Source: an uncultured Caldimicrobium sp.
GTDB lineage: Bacteria > Desulfobacterota > Thermodesulfobacteria > Thermodesulfobacteriales > Thermodesulfobacteriaceae
Length of the DNA stretch: 7,121 nucleotides
Reading direction: 5' to 3'
NCBI GenBank assembly: GCA_938091475.1
Contig: CALLJI010000061.1
Span: 1 to 7,121, forward strand
Position 1 is the stretch's first letter. Every line of letters begins with the position of its first letter. Shown here one piece after another: positions 1 through 6,048 of this stretch. The notes under the pieces are model-generated. The model saw nothing but the letters and a program-made list of their open reading frames with translations, did no database searches and had not been told where the DNA came from. Both the position numbers and the translations under genes were made by a program.

Positions 1-708
1 TGGTATATTAAAGGCAATTCTGTTGATGCCTCAGGGACATCATTACATGCCTTTCAACTTTCAAGATTTCTCCATTTTATTATCCCCTCCTTTGCAATGA
101 CGGGTATTCTACTTATGCTCTATGCATGGTATTTTAAAGAAAGGGAAGACTTTGATAAAAGTTATCTTGAATGGGTTGGAAAGATTGGTGCAAAGATAGC
201 CCTTATCTTTACTGCCATACAGGCTCTGGTTGGCTTCTGGTGGCTCTTTAGTCTGCCCAGCGAATTAAACTTTTTTACAAATCCTTTCTTTCTAGTTGGT
301 GCAGGACTGGGTATCATTTTGTTAGTCCTTCTTTTCTATGCTCAAAAAGATCCTGTCAAATATGCTATTCCAAGTATTCTGGTTGGCTTTTTGGCCATTT
401 TTGGAATGTCCTATGCTAGGGAAGCCCTAAGGATGAGTTATCTTAGTCGTTTTAATTATTCTATATTTGATTATAAACTAACTATAGATTGGGGTAGTAC
501 TTTACTTTTTCTTTTAACCTTTGTGATGGGACTTGTTATCATAGGTTACCAAGTGTATGTGGCTTATAGCTCGGGTAGAGTTAAAGGTGAGTATGTGGCT
601 TTGCCTTCTATACATAAGTGGGGTAAAGTAAGCATTGCCTTGCTTGTGGCATGGTTGATTGTAGTAGTTACTTTAGGTGTCATAATCACTGTAAGAAATT
701 ACTTTTAA
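1..708 (+). CDS. CydA-like membrane protein (cytochrome bd oxidase subunit I family), 3' part only
   Basis: The frame is open from base 1 to the TAA at 706-708, so the start lies outside the window; the ATG at 97 is internal. The 235 visible residues form about six hydrophobic segments. The stretch around residues 21-50 (SRFLHFIIPSFAMTG, then AWYFKEREDF) resembles E. coli CydA around its haem-ligand His186 (KFVHTVASGYVTGA, then AWYLLKGRDF), which would make His25 here a haem b ligand. Residues about 137-150 (YAREALRMSYLSRF) sit where CydA has the GRQPW region, and a last helix pair follows. The family transfers electrons from quinol to an acceptor in the cytoplasmic membrane. The part that would show the first haem ligands and any quinol loop is missing, and no cydB follows. 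It may therefore be a CydA-like oxidoreductase of the kind found without CydB rather than a true bd oxidase. The alignment was made by eye from memory, so the family call is moderate. Confidence 0.5.
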   Translation, partial: WYIKGNSVDASGTSLHAFQLSRFLHFIIPSFAMTGILLMLYAWYFKEREDFDKSYLEWVGKIGAKIALIFTAIQALVGFWWLFSLPSELNFFTNPFFLVGAGLGIILLVLLFYAQKDPVKYAIPSILVGFLAIFGMSYAREALRMSYLSRFNYSIFDYKLTIDWGSTLLFLLTFVMGLVIIGYQVYVAYSSGRVKGEYVALPSIHKWGKVSIALLVAWLIVVVTLGVIITVRNYF

Positions 709-722
709 ATAATAAAATCAAA

Positions 723-758
723 GCCTGCCTTAAGTTTAATACTTAGCTTGAGGCAGGC
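723..758. terminator. Hairpin after the CydA-like gene, possible terminator
   Basis: The arms GCCTGCCTTAAG (723-734) and CTTGAGGCAGGC (747-758) pair over 12 bp with one G-T wobble around a 12-base loop. It lies 15 bp after the stop codon of the membrane protein. On the plus strand it is not followed by a T run. Read on the minus strand, the hairpin is followed by a T-rich stretch (complement of 706-722). It probably ends or protects the upstream transcript, but it is not a canonical plus-strand intrinsic terminator. Confidence 0.4.
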
Positions 759-787
759 AAATCTCCTCTGTCAGCTTATACCCATAC

Positions 788-804
788 TCAAACTGTCAGT
801 TTGA
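788..804. repeat. Short perfect inverted repeat
   Basis: TCAAACTG (788-795) and CAGTTTGA (797-804) are exact reverse complements around a single T. It lies alone between the hairpin at 723-758 and the palindrome array, and does not share the GTAGGGGC frame. It could be a protein-binding site or a different dispersed repeat; nothing nearby decides. Confidence 0.4.
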
Positions 805-859
805 ATAATTCTATTTGTGCATTCCTCGATGTCCCTCAAAATTAGGTTTAATCACTTTT

Positions 860-922
860 GGGGCTGTGACAAGCCCAGCCCCTACGATTAAACCCTTCGG
901 GCACGACATGTCGTGCCCCTAC
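860..922. repeat. Two GTAGGGGC-frame palindromes, reverse orientation
   Basis: The first element has arms GGGGCTG (860-866) and CAGCCCC (876-882). It is embedded in a wider inverted repeat in which AGGTTTAATC (844-853) nearly matches the complement of GATTAAACCC (886-895). The second is a perfect 20-bp palindrome at 899-918 with core CACGACATGTCGTG. Both end in CCCCTAC on the right and are preceded or followed by AACCCTTCGG-like sequence, so they are in the reverse orientation relative to elements that begin with GTAGGGG. No coding potential was found here. Confidence 0.85.
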
Positions 923-946
923 ATTTTTAAAATTTTTGAAATATTG

Positions 947-1268
947 GAAAATCTGTAGGGGCACAGCATGCTGTGCCCAAAAGATTTAAAAATGGTAGCC
1001 GCAGGCTTTAGCCTGCGAGAAAAATTTGTAGGGGCAAATCACGATTTGCCCAAAGAATATAAAAATGTAGGGGCTCAGCAGGCTGAGCCCAAGAATTCAA
1101 AAACTGTAGGGGCAGCCCTTGCGGCTGCCCGATTAGGGCACGGAGTGCCGTGCCCCTACAATTAAATCCTTTCGGGCTGGGGCAAGCCCAGCCCCTACAA
1201 ATTTGGGGCAATTCGTGAATTTCCCCCTACGGCTGAAAATCTTCGGGCACGGCATGCCGTGCCCCTAC
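947..1268. repeat. Palindrome array, copy A of a ~320-bp duplicated block
   Basis: Nine short inverted repeats occupy this block. Five point forward, beginning GTAGGGGC or GTAGCC and ending GCCC or GCGA: 955-978 (core CACAGC/GCTGTG), 995-1017 (CGCAGGC/GCCTGCG), 1028-1051 (CAAATC/GATTTG), 1067-1090 (CTCAGC/GCTGAG) and 1106-1130 (CAGCC/GGCTG). Four point backward, ending CCCCTAC: 1136-1159 (CACGG/CCGTG), 1174-1198 (CTGGG/CCCAG), 1205-1230 (CAATTC/GAATTT) and 1245-1268 (CACGGC/GCCGTG, perfect). The outer bases are constant while the inner arms differ from element to element yet stay complementary. The short open frames here are by-products of the repeats. The function is unknown; REP/MITE-like dispersed elements are the closest known class. 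Confidence 0.9.
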
Positions 1269-1414
1269 GAGCTTTCAGGCGATTAGTGAATCGCCCCTAC
1301 GCTTTGAACCCTTTAGGGCACGGCTGTGTTGTGCCCCTACGAATAGACCCTTTGGGTGAGTTGTGAATTGCTCCACACAATAAAAATGGTAGCTGCGAGC
1401 TTAAGCCTGCGAAA
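1269..1414. repeat. Palindromes between the two duplicated blocks
   Basis: Three reverse-orientation elements lie here: 1278-1300 (GGCGATT/AATCGCC), 1316-1340 (GGGCAC/GTGCCC with a less regular centre) and a decayed one at about 1354-1376. A diverged copy of the GTAGC(C/T)GC element of block A follows at 1389-1412, and this leads into copy B. The decay of the 1354-1376 element suggests elements age individually. Confidence 0.8.
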
Positions 1415-1736
1415 GAAAATCTGTAGGGGCACAGCATGCTGTGCCCAAAAGATTTAAAAATGGTAGCCGCAGGCTTTAGCCTACGAGAAAAATTTGTAGG
1501 GGCAAATTACGCTTTGCCCAAAGAATATAAAAAATGTAGTGGTTCAGCATGCTGAGCCCAAAAAATTAAAATTGTAAGGGCAGCCCTTGCGGCTGCCCGA
1601 TTAGGGCACGAAGTGCCGTGCCCCTACAATTAAATCCTTTCGGGCTGGGGCAAGCCCTGCCCCTACAAATTTGGGGCAATTCGTGAATTTCCTCCTACGG
1701 TTGAAAATCTTCGGGCACGGCATGCCGTGCCCCTAC
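1415..1736. repeat. Palindrome array, copy B of the duplicated block
   Basis: This block repeats 947-1268 element by element at an offset of 468 bp. I count about 15 differences by eye, including one 1-bp insertion near 1531 and a compensating deletion, so identity is about 95%. Some changes damage a palindrome (for example GTAGTGGTTCAGC at 1536 against GTAGGGGCTCAGC), while the central changes near 1550 restore a perfect CATG centre. The same element order in both copies shows a segmental duplication, not independent insertion of each unit. Confidence 0.88.
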
Positions 1737-1778
1737 AAACAAAATCTTTTTTGGTAAAGCATACCACACCTCCAACAT

Positions 1779-1824
1779 GTGACATTTCAAAATAGTAATT
1801 AAGTGTGACCTTTTAAAATAGTAA
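1779..1824 (+). repeat. Two 20-bp direct repeats, possible insertion-sequence end remnant
   Basis: GTGACATTTCAAAATAGTAA (1779-1798) and GTGACCTTTTAAAATAGTAA (1805-1824) differ at two positions and start 26 bp apart. Repeated GTGAC-plus-T-rich units at a terminus are typical of IS21-family transposon ends, so this may be a solo end left by an excised or deleted element. No transposase fragment is visible. The alternative is a pair of operator sites for a regulator of the kdsA promoter, which begins 12 bp downstream. Confidence 0.35.
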
Positions 1825-1836
1825 CCACACAAAAGG

Positions 1837-1864
1837 TTGCAAAGATTAAAAAGCTTTATATAAT
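1837..1864 (+). promoter_or_regulatory. Sigma-70-like promoter of the kdsA operon
   Basis: A -35-like TTGCAA (1837-1842) and a perfect TATAAT (1859-1864) are separated by 16 bp. A start site about seven bases after the -10 box would fall at 1871-1872, that is on or next to the A of the kdsA ATG. No Shine-Dalgarno-like sequence lies in front of that ATG. The kdsA message is therefore probably leaderless. No other convincing promoter is seen inside the operon. Confidence 0.6.
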
Positions 1865-1871
1865 TTTTTAA

Positions 1872-2672
1872 ATGCAGAGAAATTTTTTTACTATTATTGC
1901 TGGGCCCTGTGTTCTTGAGGATTTAGATACTTCTATTTACCTAGCTAAATTTCTCAAAGAGAAAACCCAAGCTTATGGATTTCAATACATATTCAAAGCC
2001 TCTTTTGATAAAGCTAATCGAACTTCCCTTTATTCTTACAGAGGACCTGGGCTCAAAAAAGGTCTTGAAATGTTAGCTTCTATAAAAGAGCAAGTAGAGG
2101 TATTAATCACTACAGATGTGCATGAAACTTGGCAGGTTAAAGCTGTGGCTGAAGTGGTAGATGTCCTTCAGATTCCAGCCTTTTTATGCAGACAAACAGA
2201 TCTCATTGTGGAGACAAGTAGAACAGGGAAAATAATAAACATAAAGAAAGGACAATTTCTCTCCCCCTGGGATACAAAATATATCGTAGAAAAAGCCAGA
2301 GCAGGAAATCCTAAAGAGATTTGGCTTACAGAAAGGGGCACTACCTTTGGCTATAAAAACTTGGTGGTAGATTTTAGAAGCCTTCCTATTATGAGGGAAT
2401 ATGCGGATAGAGTTATCTTTGATGCCACCCATAGTGTGCAACTTCCTGGGGCAGGGGAAGGTAAATCTGGAGGGGAGAGAGTTTTTATTCCCTATCTTAT
2501 TCGCGCCGCTGTCTCAGTAGGGGTGGATGGTATTTTTATGGAGATTCATCCAGAGCCTGATAAAGCCCTCTGTGATGGGCCTAATTCTCTTCCCCTGCAA
2601 GAGATCGAAAGGGTCTTAAGGGAAATCAAAATTTTATTAGATGCCCTCTCTTATGTGGAACTTTCCTCCTGA
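1872..2672 (+). CDS. kdsA: 3-deoxy-8-phosphooctulonate (Kdo-8-P) synthase, metal-dependent type
   Basis: The enzyme condenses phosphoenolpyruvate with arabinose-5-phosphate to Kdo-8-phosphate, the committed step toward the Kdo sugars of LPS, in the cytoplasm. The 266 residues cover the whole TIM-barrel family length. Visible signatures are IIAGPCVLED (8-17), the FKASFDKANR substrate loop (41-50), LITTDVHE (78-85), DATHSVQLPG (184-193), FMEIHPEP (222-229) and ALCDGPNSL (232-240). Cys13, His187, Glu224 and Asp235 match the metal ligands of the Aquifex aeolicus enzyme with a constant offset of two, and the N-terminal motif has Cys where E. coli KdsA has Asn. This places it in the metal-dependent class. 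It is the first gene of the operon, has no ribosome binding site and overlaps kdsC by up to 32 bp. This start is preferred because it fits the family N-terminus and the promoter. Confidence 0.95.
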   Translation: MQRNFFTIIAGPCVLEDLDTSIYLAKFLKEKTQAYGFQYIFKASFDKANRTSLYSYRGPGLKKGLEMLASIKEQVEVLITTDVHETWQVKAVAEVVDVLQIPAFLCRQTDLIVETSRTGKIINIKKGQFLSPWDTKYIVEKARAGNPKEIWLTERGTTFGYKNLVVDFRSLPIMREYADRVIFDATHSVQLPGAGEGKSGGERVFIPYLIRAAVSVGVDGIFMEIHPEPDKALCDGPNSLPLQEIERVLREIKILLDALSYVELSS

Positions 2673-3186
2673 AGTCTTAGAGAAGGCCAAAAGGATAAAA
2701 TTACTTTTATTGGATGTAGATGGGGTTTTAACGGATGGGGGAATTATTCTAACGGGCGAGGGGGATGAGATTAAAATGTTTTCCGTGCTTGATGGAATGG
2801 GCATAAAGCTATTGCAGAGGGCTGGAGTGGAGGTTGGAATTCTCTCTGGTAGGCATTCTCCAGTTATTAAGCATAGAGCAGCTGAGCTTGGAATATCTCT
2901 TGTTTATCAAGGAGAGCTGGCAAAGGTGCCAGCCTTTGAAAAAATTTTGAGGGAGACTGGTCTTACTCCCGAAGAAGTGGCCTATGCCGGGGATGACTGG
3001 TTAGATATTCCTCTTTTGAAAAGAGTAGGATTAGCCTTAGGGGTTCCTAATGCTTGGCCGCCGGTGAATGATTATGTGCATTATGTAACGACTAAAGAGG
3101 GCGGGAAAGGTGCGGTAAGAGAAATTTGTGATCTCCTATTGACAGCTAAGGGATTATGGACAAAATTCTTAAAGGAATACTTATAA
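2641..3186 (+). CDS. kdsC: Kdo-8-phosphate phosphatase (HAD family)
   Basis: KdsC hydrolyses Kdo-8-phosphate to Kdo, the step directly after KdsA. The protein is a cap-less HAD phosphatase of 181 residues, normal for the family, which forms tetramers in known members. Visible are the nucleophile motif LLLDVDGVLTDG (22-33, Asp25 and Asp27), motif II in ILSGRHS (Ser69), the QGELAKVPAF region with the motif III Lys95, motif IV AYAGDDWLD (Asp118/Asp119), and the C-terminal GGKGAVRE typical of KdsC. The start is uncertain: ATG at 2641 gives a 32-bp overlap with kdsA, and ATG at 2653 (MWNFPPEV) is equally possible. Neither has a well-placed Shine-Dalgarno sequence, which points to translational coupling with kdsA. 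The C-terminal end overlaps the next gene by 31 bp. Confidence 0.92.
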   Translation: MPSLMWNFPPEVLEKAKRIKLLLLDVDGVLTDGGIILTGEGDEIKMFSVLDGMGIKLLQRAGVEVGILSGRHSPVIKHRAAELGISLVYQGELAKVPAFEKILRETGLTPEEVAYAGDDWLDIPLLKRVGLALGVPNAWPPVNDYVHYVTTKEGGKGAVREICDLLLTAKGLWTKFLKEYL

Positions 3187-3635
3187 ATCTCCTTTCTGCC
3201 TCCTTGGCTTTTGCCTTAGCTCCCTTAGAGATTAAGATTTCCTCCCTTAGATATCAACGCTATGAAGGTCAGGTATTAGCCTGGAAAATTTACTCTCAAG
3301 AATTTCAGCAAAAAAATAATGAAATCTTTGAAGCCAAGGGTGTTTACTTGGAAAACTTGACCAAGGGTTTAAGAATTTGGGCAAAAGAGGCTGTATATTA
3401 TAAAAGCGAAGACAAATTTGTTTTAAAGGGAGAGGTGCGCCTCCTAACTGAAAGGGAGGGAGAAATCTTCACAGAGGAACTCATCTTTTATCGTAAAAAG
3501 GATTTACTTACAGCTCCGGGTAAAGTCATTCTAAAAAAAGAGGGTGTTTTGGTATCGGGAGAAGGTTTGACCTATTCTCTCTCTGAGGGAAACTTACAGC
3601 TGCAGAAAAGGTCTAAAGCCCAATTTAAATTATAA
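3156..3635 (+). CDS. lptC: LptC-like LPS export protein, membrane-anchored
   Basis: LptC is a bitopic inner-membrane protein whose periplasmic beta-jellyroll passes LPS from the LptBFG transporter to LptA. The 159-residue product has a Lys-containing start, one hydrophobic segment (about 8-22) and then a beta-strand-rich periplasmic domain with the YEGQVLAWKIYSQEF pattern (35-49) and repeated short strands of OstA/LptC type. Proline directly after the AFALA stretch argues against signal peptidase cleavage and for a retained anchor. It is slightly shorter than E. coli LptC (191). AAGGGA stands just before the ATG at short spacing. Position right after kdsC is the usual place for lptC, and supports the call. 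The lptA and lptB genes that commonly follow are absent. Sequence conservation in this family is low, so an LptA-like or unassigned OstA-fold protein remains possible. Confidence 0.7.
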   Translation: MDKILKGILINLLSASLAFALAPLEIKISSLRYQRYEGQVLAWKIYSQEFQQKNNEIFEAKGVYLENLTKGLRIWAKEAVYYKSEDKFVLKGEVRLLTEREGEIFTEELIFYRKKDLLTAPGKVILKKEGVLVSGEGLTYSLSEGNLQLQKRSKAQFKL

Positions 3636-3642
3636 TCAAATT

Positions 3643-4404
3643 ATGCCAGAGAAAAAAACTAAAGATCCTGTAAAAAGGCTTGAAAAGTTTGAAAGCAAAG
3701 CAAAGGGACACAGACAAAGAGTTAAAGAGAGATTTTTTAAGGAGAGCCCTGAGAGTTTTACGGATGAGGACCTCCTTGAGCTTCTTCTCTTCTTCGGTAT
3801 TCCAAGAAAGGATACAAGGGGTTTAGCTCGCAGCCTTTTAAAGGAGTACAAGGGAAGGTTAGATAAAGTTCTTGATGCCCCCATAGAGGAGCTTCTCAAG
3901 TTTCCCCATCTTGGGCGCTATGCCCTCTTGCCGTTAAAGGTGGTGCACGAGGTGGCTAAGAGATACCTCAAAGCGCGCTCAGAGGCTGTGTATTACCTCA
4001 AATCTCCTAAAGAGGTACATCAATATCTGATTTACGAGCTAAAGAATGAGCAGAAGGAGGTTTTTTTAGTGATTTTTTTAGCCTCTGATCTAAAGGTGCT
4101 AAAATTAGAGAGGCTCTTTGAGGGAACTATCAGTGAAAGCACCATTTATCCTCGAGAACTTTTCTTTAAAGCCTGTAGATATGGAGCAAGTCAAGTAGTT
4201 CTTGCCCATAACCATCCTTCAGGGAATCTCACTCCCTCAGAGGCAGACAAAAGACTTACTAAACAACTTATCCTGGCAGGCCATCTACTACAAATTAAGG
4301 TGATTGACCATTTAATCATCGGGCAAAATGATTATTTTAGTTTTGCAGAAAATGGGCTTATGGAGAGTTTGGAGAGGGAGGTTAGAGAAATCTTATGCAG
4401 ATAA
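3643..4404 (+). CDS. radC: RadC-family JAMM domain protein
   Basis: This is a full-length member (253 residues) of the RadC/UPF0758 family. The N-terminal helix-hairpin-helix-like part is visible from GHRQRVKERF (22-31) through DEDLLELLLFFGIPRKDTRGLAR. The C-terminal JAMM metalloprotease-like fold carries LFEGTISES, YPRELFFKA, the zinc-ligand motif AHNHPSGNLTPSEAD (188-202, His189/His191/Asp202) and IDHLIIG. All metal ligands of the motif are present. The old DNA-repair assignment of RadC is not well supported, and the biochemical role of the family is unclear. The gene starts 7 bp after the lptC-like stop and has no clear Shine-Dalgarno sequence. Its last 10 bp overlap the start of the ispH fusion, so the two are probably translationally coupled. 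It is not flanked by mobile genes, unlike many plasmid or prophage radC copies. Confidence 0.92.
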   Translation: MPEKKTKDPVKRLEKFESKAKGHRQRVKERFFKESPESFTDEDLLELLLFFGIPRKDTRGLARSLLKEYKGRLDKVLDAPIEELLKFPHLGRYALLPLKVVHEVAKRYLKARSEAVYYLKSPKEVHQYLIYELKNEQKEVFLVIFLASDLKVLKLERLFEGTISESTIYPRELFFKACRYGASQVVLAHNHPSGNLTPSEADKRLTKQLILAGHLLQIKVIDHLIIGQNDYFSFAENGLMESLEREVREILCR

Positions 4405-6044
4405 GGATAGCTAAAAGGGCTGGTTTTTGTATGGGGGTAAGAAGGGCGGTAAATCTTGTACTTAAAGCATTAAAGGATGAAAAAGCCCCCTTATATACCT
4501 ATGGACCCCTTATTCATAACCCTCAAACTCTTGAGCTTCTCTCTCAACTGGGGGTAAAGACACTAAATAAAGTGGAGGATGAGGTCCCAAGTGGAGTTTG
4601 TGTAATCAGAGCTCATGGAGTTCCTCCTAAGGAAAAGGCTCTTTTAGAGAAGCGACATAGCCTTATAGATGGAACTTGCCCCAGAGTTCTAAAAGTACAA
4701 GCCCTTGCCAGCAAAGCTGTAAGGGAAGGAAAGGCAGTAGTGATTATAGGAGATAAAGATCATGCTGAAGTAAGAGGAATTCTTGGATTTTGTGAAGGAA
4801 AGGGCTATGTGGTAAATTCCTTTCAGGATGTAGAGAAACTTCCTCCTTTGAGAAATTATGTCATTCTCTCCCAAACTACTCAGGAAGAGGAAATCTTAGA
4901 AATTCTCTCTCAGGAAATTCTTGCTCGATATCCAGAGGGTGAGGTAATTAATACTATTTGTAACGCCACAGAGGTTAGACAAAGAGAAGTAAAAAGGCTT
5001 TGCGATAAATGTGAAGCCATTATTGTGATTGGTGGTAAATTTAGTGCTAATACCAAAAGGTTAGCTCAAATTGCTCAGAGCGAAGGAAAAGAGGTTTTTC
5101 TTATTGAAAGTCCTGAAGAGTTACCTTTAGAAGAAATTACCAAATATTCCTCGCTTGGAATAACAGCTGGGGCCTCAACCCCTAATTGGCTTATCAATGA
5201 AGTGGTAGACCGAATAAAGGAAAAGATAAGCCCTCTTTACTCACTTCTAAAAATTTTTACCTTCCTTTCCTTTCAAGAGGCTTTAGCCTTTTTTTTATTG
5301 CTCGTAGCCCTCTTGATCTTAAATCCATCAACTTTACCACAAAAGATACTTTATTTACCAATATTTGCGCTCTCTTTTCAATTTTTTCAGAAAAACTTAC
5401 TTCAGTGGCTCAATTTAGAAGCTTATAAATTTTATTATCCTGGAAGAGAGAGATTTTTAAGACAAAAGAAAAAGCTATTATTTTCACTTCTTGGACTGGT
5501 TGTTATACTTAGCCTTGTTTCGGGATTTTTATATCAGCCAAGGATACTCTCACTTGTCATAGCTCTTATAGTTCTTTGTTTTCTTTTGGCAAAAACCCCC
5601 TTTTCAAGACTCTTGGACCTAATCTTTATGATTGGTCTTCTTATGTATCTCTATCCCCTTTGGAACACCATCTTTCTTTGGCAATCCCTTTATGTCATTT
5701 TGAGTTTATTCTTCCTAACCCTTTATAAAGAATTAGTTTACATCCAAAGTGATGGTTTTTTGCCAAAAAACTTTCTTAGCTTAGCCTTAGGCGCAGAGGA
5801 AAGGATCCTATTAAAATATCTTCGACTTGTCTATCTTATCTCTCTTCTTCCTTTCCTATGGCTTGCTTATACCTATAAGACTTGGCACTTTCTGATTTTT
5901 CTCTGGCTTATTCCAGTATATGAAGTTTTATTGTATGTCATAAAAAGGAGACCTTTAGGGCAAATCCTATATTTAGAAAATCTTATTTTGCTTCCTCCCT
6001 TGGCTTATTTATTAATAGCTATAATTTGGGTTTATCTTTTATAG
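4395..6044 (+). CDS. ispH: HMBPP reductase (IspH) fused to a polytopic membrane domain
   Basis: Residues 1-279 are a complete IspH, the [4Fe-4S] enzyme that reduces HMBPP to IPP and DMAPP at the end of the MEP pathway. The cluster cysteines are Cys12 (AGFCMGV), Cys95 (DGTCPRV) and Cys189 (TICNATEVRQ). Substrate-site residues include His41, His74, His123 and Glu125, with TTQEEE, SANT and TAGASTP following. Residues about 280-549 add some nine hydrophobic helices (near 290-309, 319-340, 361-380, 384-399, 405-429, 431-449, 476-493, 498-516, 529-549). Helix number and the polar loops after helices 2 and 6 recall UbiA prenyltransferases: Asn340 and RERF in the first loop, and KELVYIQSDG with a later LALG in the second. 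The Asp-rich catalytic motifs are not intact. No stop or Met codon separates the parts; the next Met is residue 412. Free IspH is about 280-320 residues. The IspH call is very firm; the UbiA resemblance is tentative. Confidence 0.93.
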   Translation: MQIRIAKRAGFCMGVRRAVNLVLKALKDEKAPLYTYGPLIHNPQTLELLSQLGVKTLNKVEDEVPSGVCVIRAHGVPPKEKALLEKRHSLIDGTCPRVLKVQALASKAVREGKAVVIIGDKDHAEVRGILGFCEGKGYVVNSFQDVEKLPPLRNYVILSQTTQEEEILEILSQEILARYPEGEVINTICNATEVRQREVKRLCDKCEAIIVIGGKFSANTKRLAQIAQSEGKEVFLIESPEELPLEEITKYSSLGITAGASTPNWLINEVVDRIKEKISPLYSLLKIFTFLSFQEALAFFLLLVALLILNPSTLPQKILYLPIFALSFQFFQKNLLQWLNLEAYKFYYPGRERFLRQKKKLLFSLLGLVVILSLVSGFLYQPRILSLVIALIVLCFLLAKTPFSRLLDLIFMIGLLMYLYPLWNTIFLWQSLYVILSLFFLTLYKELVYIQSDGFLPKNFLSLALGAEERILLKYLRLVYLISLLPFLWLAYTYKTWHFLIFLWLIPVYEVLLYVIKRRPLGQILYLENLILLPPLAYLLIAIIWVYLL

Positions 6045-6048
6045 CGAG

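Noticed and set aside
968..1165. Plus-strand open frame of 65 codons inside the palindrome array
   Set aside because: It is built entirely from repeat units, so its protein just translates the palindromes; it has no family similarity and no ribosome binding site.
1008..1211. Minus-strand open frame of 67 codons in the same array
   Set aside because: It is an antisense by-product of the same palindromes, with a low-complexity translation.
955..1736. CRISPR array
   Set aside because: Spacing is irregular, the units are palindromes with variable cores and constant ends rather than constant repeats with unique spacers, and no cas genes are present.
2184..2441. Minus-strand open frame opposite kdsA
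   Set aside because: It is a shadow of kdsA, whose own frame carries all catalytic motifs.
3636..3899. Minus-strand open frame opposite radC
   Set aside because: It is a shadow of the well-conserved radC frame, with a Ser/Arg/Leu-rich translation and no motif.
3643..4404. RadC as a mark of a mobile element or anti-restriction island
   Set aside because: The gene is embedded in a tight housekeeping operon with matching base composition and no integrase or phage genes.
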